Part shown: piece after piece, positions 1 to 11,163 of the stretch | Layout: each line of letters opens with the position of its first letter | Position numbering within the stretch: the first letter of the stretch is position 1 | Source: Acholoe squamosa | Taxonomy: Eukaryota > Annelida > Polychaeta > Phyllodocida > Polynoidae | Reading direction: 5' to 3' | NCBI GenBank assembly: GCA_949317995.1 | Contig: OX439049.1 | Coordinates: 372,001-436,000, forward strand | DNA length: 64,000 nucleotides | Made by a program: the position numbers and the translations under genes | The notes under the pieces: model-generated | The model's input: the letters and a program-made list of their open reading frames with translations, nothing else | What the model was told of the DNA's origin: nothing | Database searches by the model: none

Positions 1-142
1 TTGGTCATCATGTGTAGAATAATGTATGCACCAATAGAGTGCCCTAACAGGATGAGCGGGGTCTCAGGCGGGATGTGATCTCGTACAAAGTTTATCTTGT
101 GTTTCACCTGGCCGTCTATCTTATAGTAATCCTCCTTGTTTC
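1..142 (-). CDS. LDAH: LDAH exon with GHSIG nucleophile elbow (partial)
   Basis: The acceptor (minus strand TTATTTTACAG) lies at 144-143 and the exon starts at 142 in phase 1, completing an Arg codon. It reads KEDYYKIDGQVKHKINFVRD, then PPETPLILLGHSIGAY. The DGQVKHK and GHSIGAY segments are LDAH signatures, and the Ser of GHSIG is the predicted nucleophile. The exon is open to the window edge. Confidence 0.9.
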
Positions 143-3100
143 CTGTAAAATAATAATTATGTACAGTTAGACATGTTGTAGTCCTCTACAATATAATAAT
201 TATGTACAGTTAGACTTGTTATAGTCCTCTACAATATAATAATTATGTACAGTTAGACTTGTTGTACAATATAATAATTATGTACAGTTAGACTTGTTAT
301 ACTCCTCTACAATATAATAATTATGTACAGTTAGACTTGTTGTAGTCCTCTACAATATAATAATTATGTACAGTTAGACATGTTATAGTCCTCTACAATA
401 TAATAATTATGTACAGTTAGACATGTTGTAGTCCTCTACAATATAATAATTATGTACAGTTAGACATGTTATAGTCCTCTACAATATAATAATTATGTAC
501 AGTTAGACATGTTGTAGTCCTCTACAATATAATAATTATGTACAGTTAGACATGTTATAGTCCTCTACAATATAATAATTATGTACAGTTAGACTTGTTG
601 TAGTCCTCTACAATATAATAATTATGTACAGTTAGACTTGTTATACAATATAATAGGTCTGGGAGTATACATGTATTAACACTATGTTCTATATCCTTGT
701 ACTAAATAGGTATATTAACACTATGTTCTATATCCTTGTACTAAATAGGTATATTAACACTATGTTCTAGATCCTTGTACTAAATAGGTATATTAACACT
801 ATGTTCTAGATCCTTGTACTAAATAGGTATATTAACACTATGTTCTATATCTTTGTACGTAATAGGTATATTAACACTATGTTCTATATCTTTGTACGTA
901 ATAGGTATATTAACACTATGTTCTATATCCTTGTACTAAATAGGTATATTAACACTATGTTCTAGATCCTTGTACATAATAGGTACATTAACACTATGTT
1001 CTAGATCCTTGTACTAAATAGGTATATTAACACTTTGTTCTAGATCCTTGTACTAAATAGGTATATTAACACTATGTTCTATATCCTTGTACGTAATAGG
1101 TATATTAACACTATGTTCTAGATCCTTGTACTAAATAGGTATATTAACACTATGTTCTATATCCTTGTACGTAATAGGTATATTAACACTATGTTCTATA
1201 TCCTTGTACTAAAAAGGTATATTAACACCATGTTCTATATCTTTGTACGTAATAGGTACATTAACACTATGTTCTATATCCTTGTACTAAATAGGTATAT
1301 TAACACTATGTTCTAGATCCTTGTACTAAATAAGTATATTAACACTATGTTCTAGATCCTTGTACTAAATAGGTATATTAACACTATGTTCTATATCCTT
1401 GTACTAAATAGGTATATTAACACTATGTTCTAGATCCTTGTACTAAATAGGTATATTAACACTATGTTCTATATCCTTGTACTAAATAGGTATATTAACA
1501 CTATGTTCTATATCTTTGTATGTAATAGGTATATTAACACTATGTTCTATATCTTTGTACGTAATAGGTACATTAACACTATGTTCTATATCTTTGTACG
1601 TAATAGGTATATTAACACTATGTTCTATACCCTTGTACTAAATAGGTATATTAACACTATGTTCTAGATCCTTGTACTAAATAGGTATATTAACACTATG
1701 TTCTATATCCTTGTACTAAATAGGTATATTAACACCATGTTCTATATCCTTGTACTAAATAGGTATATTAACACTATGTTCTATATCCTTGTACTAAATA
1801 GGTATATTAACACTATGTTCTAGATCCTTGTACTAAATAGGTATATTAACACTATGTTCTATATCCTTGTACTAAATAGGTATATTAACACTATGTTCTA
1901 TATCCTTGTACTAAATAGGTATATTAACACCATGTTCTATATCCTTGTACTAAATAGGCATATTAACACTATGTTCTATATCCTTGTACTAAATAGGCAT
2001 ATTAACACTATGTTCCAGATCCTTGTACTAAATAGGTATATTAACACTATGTTCTATATCCTTGTACTAAATAGGTATATTAACACTATGTTCTATATCC
2101 TTGTACTAAATAGGTATATTAACACTATGTTCTATATCCTTGTACTAAATAGGTACATTAACACTATGTTTTATATCCTTGTACTAAATAGTTATATTAA
2201 CACTATGTTCTATATCTTTGTACGTAATAGGTATATTAACACTATGCTCTATATCCTTGTACGTAATAGGTACATTAACACTATGTTCTAGATCCTTGTA
2301 CTAAATAGGTATATTAACACTATGTTCTATATCCTTGTAAAAAATAGGTATATTAACACTATGTTCTATATCCTTGTACGTAATAGGTATATTAACACTA
2401 TGTTCTATATCTTTGTACGTAATAGGTATATTAACACTATGTTCTAGATCCTTGTACTAAATAGGTATATTAACACTATGTTCTATATCCTTGTACTAAA
2501 TAGGTATATTAACACTATGTTCTATATCTTTGTACGTAATAGGTATATTAACACTATGTTCTATATCTTTGTACGTAATAGGTATATTAACACTATGTTC
2601 TATATCTTTGTACGTAATAGGTATATTAACACTATGTTCTAGATCCTTGTAAGTAATAGGTTTATTAATACTATGTTCTAGATCCTTGTACTAAATAGGT
2701 ATATTAACACTATGTTCTAGATCCTTGTACTAAATAGGTATATTAAAACTATGTTCTAGATCCTTGTACTAAATAGGTATATTAATACTATGTTCTATAT
2801 CTTTGTACGTAATAGGTATATTAACACTATGTTCTATATCTTTGTACGTAATAGGTATATTAACACTATGTTCTAGATCCTTGTAAGTAATAGGTTTATT
2901 AATACTATGTTCTAGATCCTTGTACTAAATAGGTATATTAACACTATGTTCTAGATCCTTGTACTAAATAGGTATATTAATACTATGTTCTATATCCTTG
3001 TACGTAATAGGTACATTAACACTATGTTCTATATCCTTGTACGTAATAGGTATATTAACACTAAGTTCTAGATCCTTGTACTAAATAGGTATACTAACAC

Positions 3101-4283
3101 TATGTTCTAGATCCTTGTACTAAATAGGTATATTAACACTATGTTCTATATCCTTGTACGTAATAGGTATATTAACACTATGTTCTATATCCTTGTACTA
3201 AATAGGTATATTAACACTATGTTCTATATCCTTGTACGTAATAGGTATATTAACACTATGTTCTAGATCCTTGTACTAAATAGGTATATTAAAACTATGT
3301 TCTAGATCCTTGTACTAAATAGGTACATTAACACTATGTTCTATATCTTTGTACGTAATAGGTACATTAACACTATGTTCTATATCTTTGTACGTAATAG
3401 GTATATTAACACTATGTTCTATATCCTTGTACTAAATAGGTATATTAACACTATGTTCTATATCCTTGTACTAAATAGGTATATTAATACTATGTTCTAT
3501 ATCCTTGTACGTAATAGGTATATTAACACTATGTTGTAGATCCTTGTACTAAATAGGTATATTAACACTTTGTTCTATATAATATGTACTTACTAGGTCT
3601 GGGTGCAGTATTTGGCAGCACGGTGTGACCGGCGTGAGACAAACACCATACTGGATACCGCTTCCCAGCCTCCTCCCATAATGTCACCATGAACTCCTCG
3701 TAGTAATCCGCTACTCCCGGGTTACCTGCATGTTGGTAGGAGACAACAACAGACATTCTTATGACATTTCTCAGGTTTTCTCAACTTTGTACTATCTCTA
3801 GCAAAATTGGATTTAAGCTGGAAAAACACTCACCTGAAACTGCCCTGTTGTAACCTATATAATTTAGTATTGCACAGAATTACAAATATCTTTAATATAA
3901 TGCCATTCAGATTTATTGAATGCCACTCCCTGTCCTTTGAAGGGGGCAGCTGGTATAATTCTTTTTTATTTATTCATTTTTGGTTGTTGTAAATACGGTA
4001 GACGGTTTTATTTCAAAAAACAAGGTGCAAGAAATCCATGATCTCAGTAATTTGCAATAATAATAAGCTGGATTATGATAATGTCAAAGTAATATTGATT
4101 GTTATAAGATAGATAATGATAATGCCATAGAAGTATTCCTACCGGGTATAATGAGTATAAGCGGGCGTCCTATCTGTAGCTGTCCCACTTTGAGCAGGTA
4201 GGACGGAATGCCGCCCACCAGCGGGTATGACTCCTCTATGGGTGCCGTCATGTCCACAGACACGCTCTCCTCTACTACTGGAT
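1..4283 (-). CDS. LDAH: LDAH, lipid droplet-associated hydrolase (N-terminal part, gene continues beyond window start)
   Basis: Three minus-strand exons (4283-4143, 3725-3594, 142-1) join in phase and read as the N-terminal third of LDAH (C2orf43 family), an alpha/beta-hydrolase-fold serine esterase of lipid droplets linked to cholesteryl ester and triacylglycerol turnover. Seen directly: exon 2 ends in LILIIPG, exon 3 gives NPGVADYYEEF then RYPVWCLSHAGH, and exon 4 gives the nucleophile elbow GHSIG with the expected catalytic Ser. These follow the family order IIPGNPG, then RFPVWTISHAGH, then GHSIGSY, as I know it from vertebrate LDAH. The likely start is the Met at 4251, giving MTAPIEESYPLVGG; the exon is open further upstream, so a longer N-terminus cannot be excluded. 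The C-terminal half, including the catalytic Asp and His, lies outside the window. The intron 142-3594 is nearly all minisatellite. Confidence 0.9.
143..655. repeat. 43-bp minisatellite in LDAH intron
   Basis: About 12 head-to-tail copies of a 43-bp AT-rich unit containing AATTATGTACAGTTAGAC and TAGTCCTCTAC. One copy near 255 is shortened to about 30 bp. Variation is mainly ACATG/ACTTG and TTGTAG/TTATAG. The array begins immediately beside the LDAH splice acceptor. Confidence 0.95.
674..3588. repeat. 39-bp minisatellite, about 75 copies, in LDAH intron
   Basis: Head-to-tail 39-bp units with the core TTCTATATCCTTGTAC, then AAATAGGTATATTAACACTA. Common variants are TAGATCC, TATCTTT and GTACGTAAT. 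As 39 is divisible by 3, long open frames encoding a 13-residue repeat appear (for example 1854-2291); I treat these as by-products. The array stops within a few bases of the donor of the LDAH exon at 3594, so this intron is minisatellite almost end to end. Confidence 0.97.
3594..3725 (-). CDS. LDAH: LDAH exon with NPG and SHAGH motifs
   Basis: Bounded on the minus strand by the acceptor ATGCAG (AG at 3727-3726) and the donor CCTAGTAAGTAC (GT at 3593-3592). It is 132 nt, phase 1 to phase 1. The translation begins GNPGVADYYEEF and runs through YPVWCLSHAGHTVLP. In the LDAH family this segment follows strand beta-1 and contains the conserved SHAGH signature. Joining to the flanking exons keeps the frame. 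Confidence 0.92.
4143..4283 (-). CDS. LDAH: LDAH first coding exon (start at 4251)
   Basis: The donor CCCGGTAGGAA on the minus strand has GT at 4142-4141. The candidate acceptor TTTACATGGACAG puts the exon start at 4283. The in-frame Met at 4251-4249 begins MTAPIEESYPLVGGIPSYLL, and the exon ends LILIIPG in phase 1. This aligns with the short charged N-terminus and the first hydrophobic strand of LDAH. The residues before the Met (DPVVEESVSVD) are also open and could be coding if a further upstream exon supplies a start. Confidence 0.8.
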
Positions 4284-4535
4284 CTGTCCATGTAAAATAT
4301 GGATTAATTATACACAGACACAGTCTCCTCTACTACTGGATCTATCAATGTAAAACATGGATTAATTATACAACACGCTCTCCTCTACTACTGGATCTGT
4401 CCATGTAAAACATGGATTAATTATACACAGACATGTTCCTCTACTACTGGATCTGTCAATCTAAAATATGGATTAATTATACACAGACACGGTCTCCTCT
4501 ACTACTTGATCTGTCAATGTAACACATGGATTAAT
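4284..4535. repeat. About four extra tandem copies of the LDAH acceptor/exon-start junction (58-bp unit)
   Basis: The segment CTCTCCTCTACTACTGGATC, then TGTCCATGTAAAA and CATGGATTAATTATA, is repeated with a period near 58 bp. The most exon-proximal copy is the real LDAH junction at 4283. The unit therefore carries a 3' splice site plus about 25-30 nt of exon. Copies differ by small substitutions and deletions. Confidence 0.85.
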
Positions 4536-5029
4536 TATATCTCCTCAGCTGAATAGATCCCAAACCATGCACAGAGAGGCCTTATGCCATAGATAATACA
4601 GTAAATATTTAATGGCTAAATAGCTAAATGGAGTATTGATCTCATACGGATACATGTGCTGGTCAATATGGAAAACCATGTACCGTGAAAGTTGTACAAG
4701 TACTGGTAACTTTCTTACAAATAAGGTAAATAAGGTAATATACAGCTGGGCGGATTGTTTAGTCATGTGGAGAGCCAGGGGACCATCATTGCTAATAAGG
4801 CATAAAAAAAATGTTGCCTTCAGCTAACATGATCGAACAGAAATTAAGGCAGTTAGGTAGGACATTTTTTTTCTTTTAAGGTTTTATTTTAAGGCTAACT
4901 TGAAATTTTCATACTATTCAATGAAAATCTGATGTGCAGGATCCTACTTTTATTTCTATTTTTATTCTTAGTGACAAAAACATTTTCTTCCCACAATCCC
5001 ATAAAAATCAGGGTAAGGCAAACAAAAAT
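4536..5029. other. No gene seen
   Basis: AT-rich sequence with short chance frames only. I see no splice-bounded conserved protein segment, and the strand of any host intron is unclear. Confidence 0.6.
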
Positions 5030-6142
5030 TGGTCAGGAAGCGTTATCTGAAGTCCTGAACACATTTGTAGGGGCTCGTGGAGCGGTATATATGGTTTTAG
5101 CTCCCTATTCGAGAGGGCAGGTCAGTCGGTGCGGTTACCACCGGTAGTACCAGAGGTCGGTTCGATCTCTGGCCACTATGAGGTGGTGGCAGCACTGGTT
5201 GTCGCTGCTCCAGTCCCTACCTGGGACCGCGTAGGGAGTTCAGTTGGCTTCTGGCTGCGGCAAGAGCAACACCTGCAGGGCACTGAGCTATATTCATAGC
5301 ACCACTTTGAACCTATGTAAATATGGAATAAACATGTGCCGGGTGCACTAACCCGAGCTAACTTGTCTGGTTTTACTTGATATTGATATATCTCGAACTG
5401 AACCGAAGTTATATAAGAACTTGAACTATTACACATTTATTGGTCAGGAAGCGTTATCTGAAGTCCTCGACACAATCATTGGTCAGGAAGTGTTATCTGA
5501 AGTCCTGGACACAATCATTGGTCAGGAAGCGTTATCTGAAGTCCTAAACACATTCATTGGTCAGGAAGCGTTATCTGAAGTCCTGGACACATTAATTGGT
5601 TAGGAAGCGTTATCTGAAGTCCTAGACACGTTCATTGGTCAGGAAGCGTTATCTGAAATCCTAGACACATTCATTGGTCAGGAAGCGTTATCTGAAGTCA
5701 TGAACACATTCATTGGTTAGGAAGCGTTATCTGAAATCCTAGACACATTCATTGGTCAGGAAGTGTTATCTGAAGTCACGAACACATTCATTGGTTAGGA
5801 AGCGTTATCTGAAATCCTGGACACATTCATTGGTCAGGAAGCGTTATCTGAAGTCCTAGACACGTTCATTGGTTAGGAAGTGTTATCTGAAGTCCTGGAC
5901 ACATTCATTGGTCAGGAAGCGTTATCTGAAGTCCTAGACACGTTCATTGGTTAGGAAGCGTTATCTGAAGTCCTGGACACATTCATTGGTCAGGAAGTGT
6001 TATCTGAAGTCATGAACACATTCATTGGTTAGGAAGCGTTATCTGAAGTCCTGGACACATTCATTGGTCAGGAAGCGATATCTGAAGTCCTAGACACGTT
6101 CATTGGTCAGGAAGCGTTATCAGAAGTCCTAAACACATTCAT
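5030..6142. repeat. 39-bp minisatellite interrupted by a SINE-like insertion
   Basis: The unit is ATTGGTCAGGAAGCGTTATC, then TGAAGTCCTGGACACATTC. About 18 copies run from 5436 to 6142 and one orphan copy lies at 5030-5068. The gap between them is the insertion annotated separately, so the two parts were once adjacent. Confidence 0.9.
5069..5435 (+). mobile_element. Candidate tRNA-derived SINE inside the 39-bp array
   Basis: About 365 bp splits the 39-bp array. The 8-bp ACACATTT is present just before it and again at its right end, a plausible target-site duplication. A box-B-like GGTTCGATCTC near 5159-5169 suggests a pol III promoter of tRNA type. There is an AATAAA-like stretch near 5327. 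The family is not recognised. Confidence 0.55.
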
Positions 6143-6171
6143 TTTCAGGCCTGACAGTGTAGCAGTGGTAC

Positions 6172-6336
6172 TACCGTAAATCCTCTCGTATAAATTTGTG
6201 GTAACATTTTAGCCGCACCTAGGGCTTAAAAATTAGGAATTCAGTCCTGTTCTATACTGTCAAAAACCCTCCTATAAGCCTTATTTTTAATTGGGTTCTG
6301 GTATTAGCCACGGCTTATATGAGAGAATTTACGGTA
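6172..6336. mobile_element. MITE-like element with TACCGTAAA termini
   Basis: The left end TACCGTAAATCCTCTCGTAT is mirrored by a right end reading ATGAGAGAATTTACGGTA. The interior carries GCCGCACC and CGGCTTATAT modules. It belongs to the dispersed TACNGTAA family also found at 14280, 25846, 27088, 30271, 31878 and 33152. The length is 165 bp and no ORF is present. Confidence 0.75.
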
Positions 6337-6596
6337 CCTTGTAATAGTCCCGTACCACCATGACCAGCATAGGTTCATACCAGCAACCACTAACGTCATG
6401 AGTCGGTGCACAAATAACATACTCTACATTTGTTTTCATTTACAGATGTAACTGAGTAAATAGGTCAATATGGACTCTGCTAGGCCTAAAGACATTTGTA
6501 ACAAACAGTTTTTGAGACAGAAGAGACATGGCTAGGCAATCAGCCACCACTTGTTCTCTGGATTCCTGGTGTGGCTAACAGAAGCAGCCAAAGGGG

Positions 6597-9500
6597 CGCA
6601 CCTTATACACGAGTATTTAAAGTAGAGAACAATACTGAAGTAGCTGATGAATTATTGCACCTTATAGGTTAAAGTAGCTGATGAATTACTGCACCTTAAA
6701 GGTTAAAGTAGCTGATGAATTACTCAGGGTGCACCTTATAGGTTAAAGTAACTGATGAATTACTCTGGCTGCACCTTATAGGTTAAAGTAACTGATGAAT
6801 TACTGCACCTTATAGGTTAAAGTAGCTGATGAATTACTGCACCTTATAGGTTAAAGTAGCTGATGAATTACTCAGGGTGCACCTTATAGGTTAAAGTAGC
6901 TGATGAATTACTCTAGCTGCACCTTATAGGTTAAAGTAGCTGATGAATTACTCTGGCTGCACCTTATAGGTTAAAGTAGCTGATGAATTACTGCACCTTA
7001 TAGGTTAAAGTAGCTGATGAATTACTCCACCTTATAGGTTAAAGTAGCTGATGAATTACTGCACCTTATAGGTTAAAGTAGCTGATGAATTACTCAGGGT
7101 GCACCTTATAGGTTAAAGTAGCTGATGAATTACCGCACCTTATAGGTTAAAGTAGCTGATGAATTACTCTAGCTGCACCTTATAGGTTAAAGTAGCTGAT
7201 GAATTACTCTAGCTGCACCTTATAGGTTAAAGTAGCTGATGAATTACTCTAGCTGCACCTTATAGGTTAAAGTAGCTGATGAATTACTCTAGCTGCACCT
7301 TATAGGTTAAAGTAGCTGATGAATTACTCTAGCTGCACCTTATAGGTTAAAGTAGCTGATGAATTACTCTGGCTGCACCTTATAGGTTAAAGTAGCTGAT
7401 GAATTACTGCACCTTATAGGTTAAAGTAGCTGATGAATTACTGCACCTTATAGGTTAAAGTAGCTGATGAATTACTGCACCTTATAGGTTAAAGTAGCTG
7501 ATGAATTACTCTAGCTGCACCTTATAGGTTAAAGTAGCTGATGAATTACTGCACCTTATAGGTTAAAGTAGCTGATGAATTACTCAGGGTGCACCTTATA
7601 GGTTAAAGTAGCTGATGAATTACTCTAGCTGCACCTTATAGGTTAAAGTAGCTGATGAATTACTGCACCTTATAGGTTAAAGTAGCTGATGAATTACTCT
7701 GGCTGCACCTTATAGGTTAAAGTACCTGATGAATTACTCAGGGTGCACCTTATAGGTTAAAGTACCTGATGAATTACTGCACCTTATAGGTTAAAGTAGC
7801 TGATGAATTACTGCACCTTATAGGTTAAAGTAGCTGATGAATTACTCAGGGTGCACCTTATAGGTTAAAGTAGCTGATGAATTACTCTAGCTGCACCTTA
7901 TAGGTTAAAGTAGCTGATGAATTACTCTGGCTGCACCTTATAGGTTAAAGTAGCTGATGAATTACTGCACCTTATAGGTTAAAGTAGCTGATGAATTACT
8001 CCACCTTATAGGTTAAAGTAGCTGATGAATTACTGCACCTTATAGGTTAAAGTAGCTGATGAATTACTCAGGGTGCACCTTATAGGTTAAAGTAGCTGAT
8101 GAATTACCGCACCTTATAGGTTAAAGTAGCTGATGAATTACTCTAGCTGCACCTTATAGGTTAAAGTAGCTGATGAATTACTCTAGCTGCACCTTATAGG
8201 TTAAAGTAGCTGATGAATTACTCTAGCTGCACCTTATAGGTTAAAGTAGCTGATGAATTACTCTAGCTGCACCTTATAGGTTAAAGTAGCTGATGAATTA
8301 CTCTAGCTGCACCTTATAGGTTAAAGTAGCTGATGAATTACTCTGGCTGCACCTTATAGGTTAAAGTAGCTGATGAATTACTGCACCTTATAGGTTAAAG
8401 TAGCTGATGAATTACTGCACCTTATAGGTTAAAGTAGCTGATGAATTACTGCACCTTATAGGTTAAAGTAGCTGATGAATTACTCTAGCTGCACCTTATA
8501 GGTTAAAGTAGCTGATGAATTACTGCACCTTATAGGTTAAAGTAGCTGATGAATTACTCAGGGTGCACCTTATAGGTTAAAGTAGCTGATGAATTACTCT
8601 AGCTGCACCTTATAGGTTAAAGTAGCTGATGAATTACTGCACCTTATAGGTTAAAGTAGCTGATGAATTACTCTGGCTGCACCTTATAGGTTAAAGTACC
8701 TGATGAATTACTCAGGGTGCACCTTATAGGTTAAAGTACCTGATGAATTACTGCACCTTATAGGTTAAAGTAGCTGATGAATTACTCTGGCTGCACCTTA
8801 TAGGTTAAAGTACCTGATGAATTACTCAGGGTGCACCTTATAGGTTAAAGTACCTGATGAATTACTGCACCTTATAGGTTAAAGTAGCTGATGAATTACT
8901 CTGGCTGCACCTTATAGGTTAAAGTACCTGATGAATTACTCTGGGTGCACCTTATAGGTTAAAGTCGCTGATGAATTACTCTGGCTGCACATTATAGGTT
9001 AAAGTAGCTGATGAATTACTCAGGGTGCACCTTATAGGTTAAAGTAGCTGATGAATTACTCTGGCTGCACCTTATAGGTTAAAGTAGCTGATGAATTACT
9101 CTGGCTGCACCTTATAGGTTAAAGTAACTGATGAATTACTGCACCTTATAGGTTAAAGTAGCTGATGAATTACTCTGGCTGCACCTTATAGGTTAAAGTA
9201 GCTGATGAATTACTGCACCTTATAGGTTAAAGTAGCTGATGAATTACTCAGGGTGCACCTTATAGGTTAAAGTAGCTGATGAATTACTCAGGGTGCACCT
9301 TATAGGTTAAAGTAGCTGATGAATTACTCAGGGTGCACCTTATAGGTTAAAGTAGCTGATGAATTACTGCACCTTATAGGTTAAAGTAGCTGATGAATTA
9401 CTGCACCTTATAGGTTAAAGTAGCTGATGAATTACTCAGGGTGCACCTTATAGGTTAAAGTAGCTGATGAATTACACTGGCTGCACCTTATAGGTTAAAG

Positions 9501-10273
9501 TAGCTGATGAATTACTCTGGCTGCACCTTATAGGTTAAAGTAGCTGATGAATTACACTGGCTGCACCTTATAGGTTAAAGTAGCTGATGAATTACACTGG
9601 CTGCACCTTATAGGTTAAAGTAGCTGATGAATTACTCAGGGTGCACCTTATAGGTTAAAGTAGCTGATGAATTACTGCACCTTATAGGTTAAAGTAGCTG
9701 ATGAATTACTGCACCTTATAGGTTAAAGTAGCTGATGAATTACTCAGGGTGCACCTTATAGGTTAAAGTAGCTGATGAATTACTGCACCTTATAGGTTAA
9801 AGTAGCTGATGAATTACTGCACCTTATAGGTTAAAGTAGCTGATGAATTACTCTGGCTGCACCTTATAGATTAAAGTACCTGATGAATTACTGCACCTTA
9901 TAGGTTAAATTAGCTGATGAATTACTCAGGGTGCACCTTATAGGTTAAAGTAGCTGATGAATTACTCCACCTTATAGGTTAAAGTAGCTGATGAATTACT
10001 CTGGGTGCACCTTATAGGTTAAAGTACCTGATGAATTACTGCACCTTATAGGTTAAAGTAGCTGATGAATTACTGCACCTTATAGGTTAAAGTAGCTGAT
10101 GAATTACTCCACCTTATAGGTTAAAGTAGCTGATGAATTACTCAGGGTGCACCTTATAGGTTAAAGTAGCTGATGAATTACTGCACCTTATAGGTTAAAG
10201 TAGCTGATGAATTACTCTGGGTGCACCTTATAGGTTAATGGGCATTCCTGAACTCAGGGTGCACCTTATACAT
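6597..10273. repeat. 34/40-bp composite satellite with 974-bp higher-order repeat
   Basis: The 34-bp unit is GCACCTTATAGGTTAAAGTA, then GCTGATGAATTACT. It alternates with 40-bp versions carrying an added CAGGGT, CTAGCT or CTGGCT. There are about 100 units. Marker variants recur 974 bp apart: a CCACC junction at 7027 and 8001, and a CCGCACC junction at 7133 and 8107. So a block of about 25 units has been duplicated as a whole. The first, most diverged unit still reads CACCTTATACACGAGTATTT, like the interior of the TACNGTAA elements. Confidence 0.95.
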
Positions 10274-10287
10274 TGGGTGAGCCTTAA

Positions 10288-10423
10288 AGGGGGGCTAGCA
10301 CGGATATTTTCAACATAGGTACCTGCAAAAAGATCGTTCACAAATATGCGTCACCCAGCGGAAAATTTGTAGCGCTCTGATTGGTCAATGTGTGGTCACG
10401 TGACTTGCTAATGAGGGTACCCT
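10288..10423. mobile_element. TTAA-flanked MITE (AGGGG..CTAGCA family), copy 1
   Basis: Flanked on both sides by TTAA (10284-10287 and 10424-10427). It begins AGGGGGGCTAGCACGG. It shares CCAGCGGAAAA, GCTCTGATTGG and GTGGTCACGTGAC with the copy at 56806. The TTAA target is typical of piggyBac- or Kolobok-type transposition. Confidence 0.75.
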
Positions 10424-10618
10424 TTAAGGGGACCGCAAACAGACTCATTTAGTTATCTGACCTGATCAGTCGTCAAGGAGGAGCTCTGTGTGCGAGGACG
10501 TCCATCTGATCGATCATGTTTGATATGCTCTAACCCAATCAGATGACAGCTTTATACACCAGGTATCACAGTAGTCTGAATTATTGTCCCGGATTATTGT
10601 AAACTCAGCCCAAACAAA

Positions 10619-11163
10619 GGGTGCGGCTTATATACAGGTACTGTGAACAGTATAGAATGATGGGTACTAAATCTGCACATTGTAAGGTGCGGCTTATATA
10701 CAGGTACTGTGAACACTATAGAATGATGGGTACTAAATCTGCACATTGTAAGGTGCGGCTTATATACAGGTACTGTGAACACTATAGAATGATGGGTACT
10801 AAATCTGCACATTGTAAGGTGCGGCTTATATACAGGTACTGTGAACAGTATAGAATGATGGGTACTAAATCTGCACATTGTAAGGTGCGGCTTATATACA
10901 GGTATTGTGAACACTATAGAATGATGGGTACTAAATCTGCACATTGTAAGGTGCGGCTTATATACAGGTACTGTGAACACTATAGAATGATGGGTACTAA
11001 ATCTGCACATTGTAAGGTGCGGCTTATATACAGGTACTGTGAACACTATAGAATGATGGGTACTAAATCTGCACTTTGTAAGGTACGGCTTATATACAGG
11101 TACTGTGAACACTATAGAATGATGGGTAGTAAATCTGCACTTTGTAAGGTACGGCTTATAAGT
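10619..11163. repeat. 66-bp minisatellite, about 8 copies
   Basis: The unit starts GTGCGGCTTATATACAGGTA and runs through CACTATAGAATGATGGGTAC. It is 66 bp (22 codons), so it is open on both strands, which I do not regard as coding. Its middle, CACTATAGAATGATGGGTACTAAA, resembles the interior of the element at 27088-27287 (CACTATAGAAGAGTACTAAA). Confidence 0.93.

Noticed and set aside
1464..3539. Long open frames encoding a 13-residue repeat in the 39-bp array
   Set aside because: The unit length is a multiple of three, so open frames are expected. Units in between contain stops, there are no splice signals, and the array lies in an LDAH intron on the other strand.
6597..10273. CRISPR-like appearance of alternating repeats and short variable pieces
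   Set aside because: The variable pieces are only three 6-bp words, the genome is eukaryotic, and there are no cas genes.
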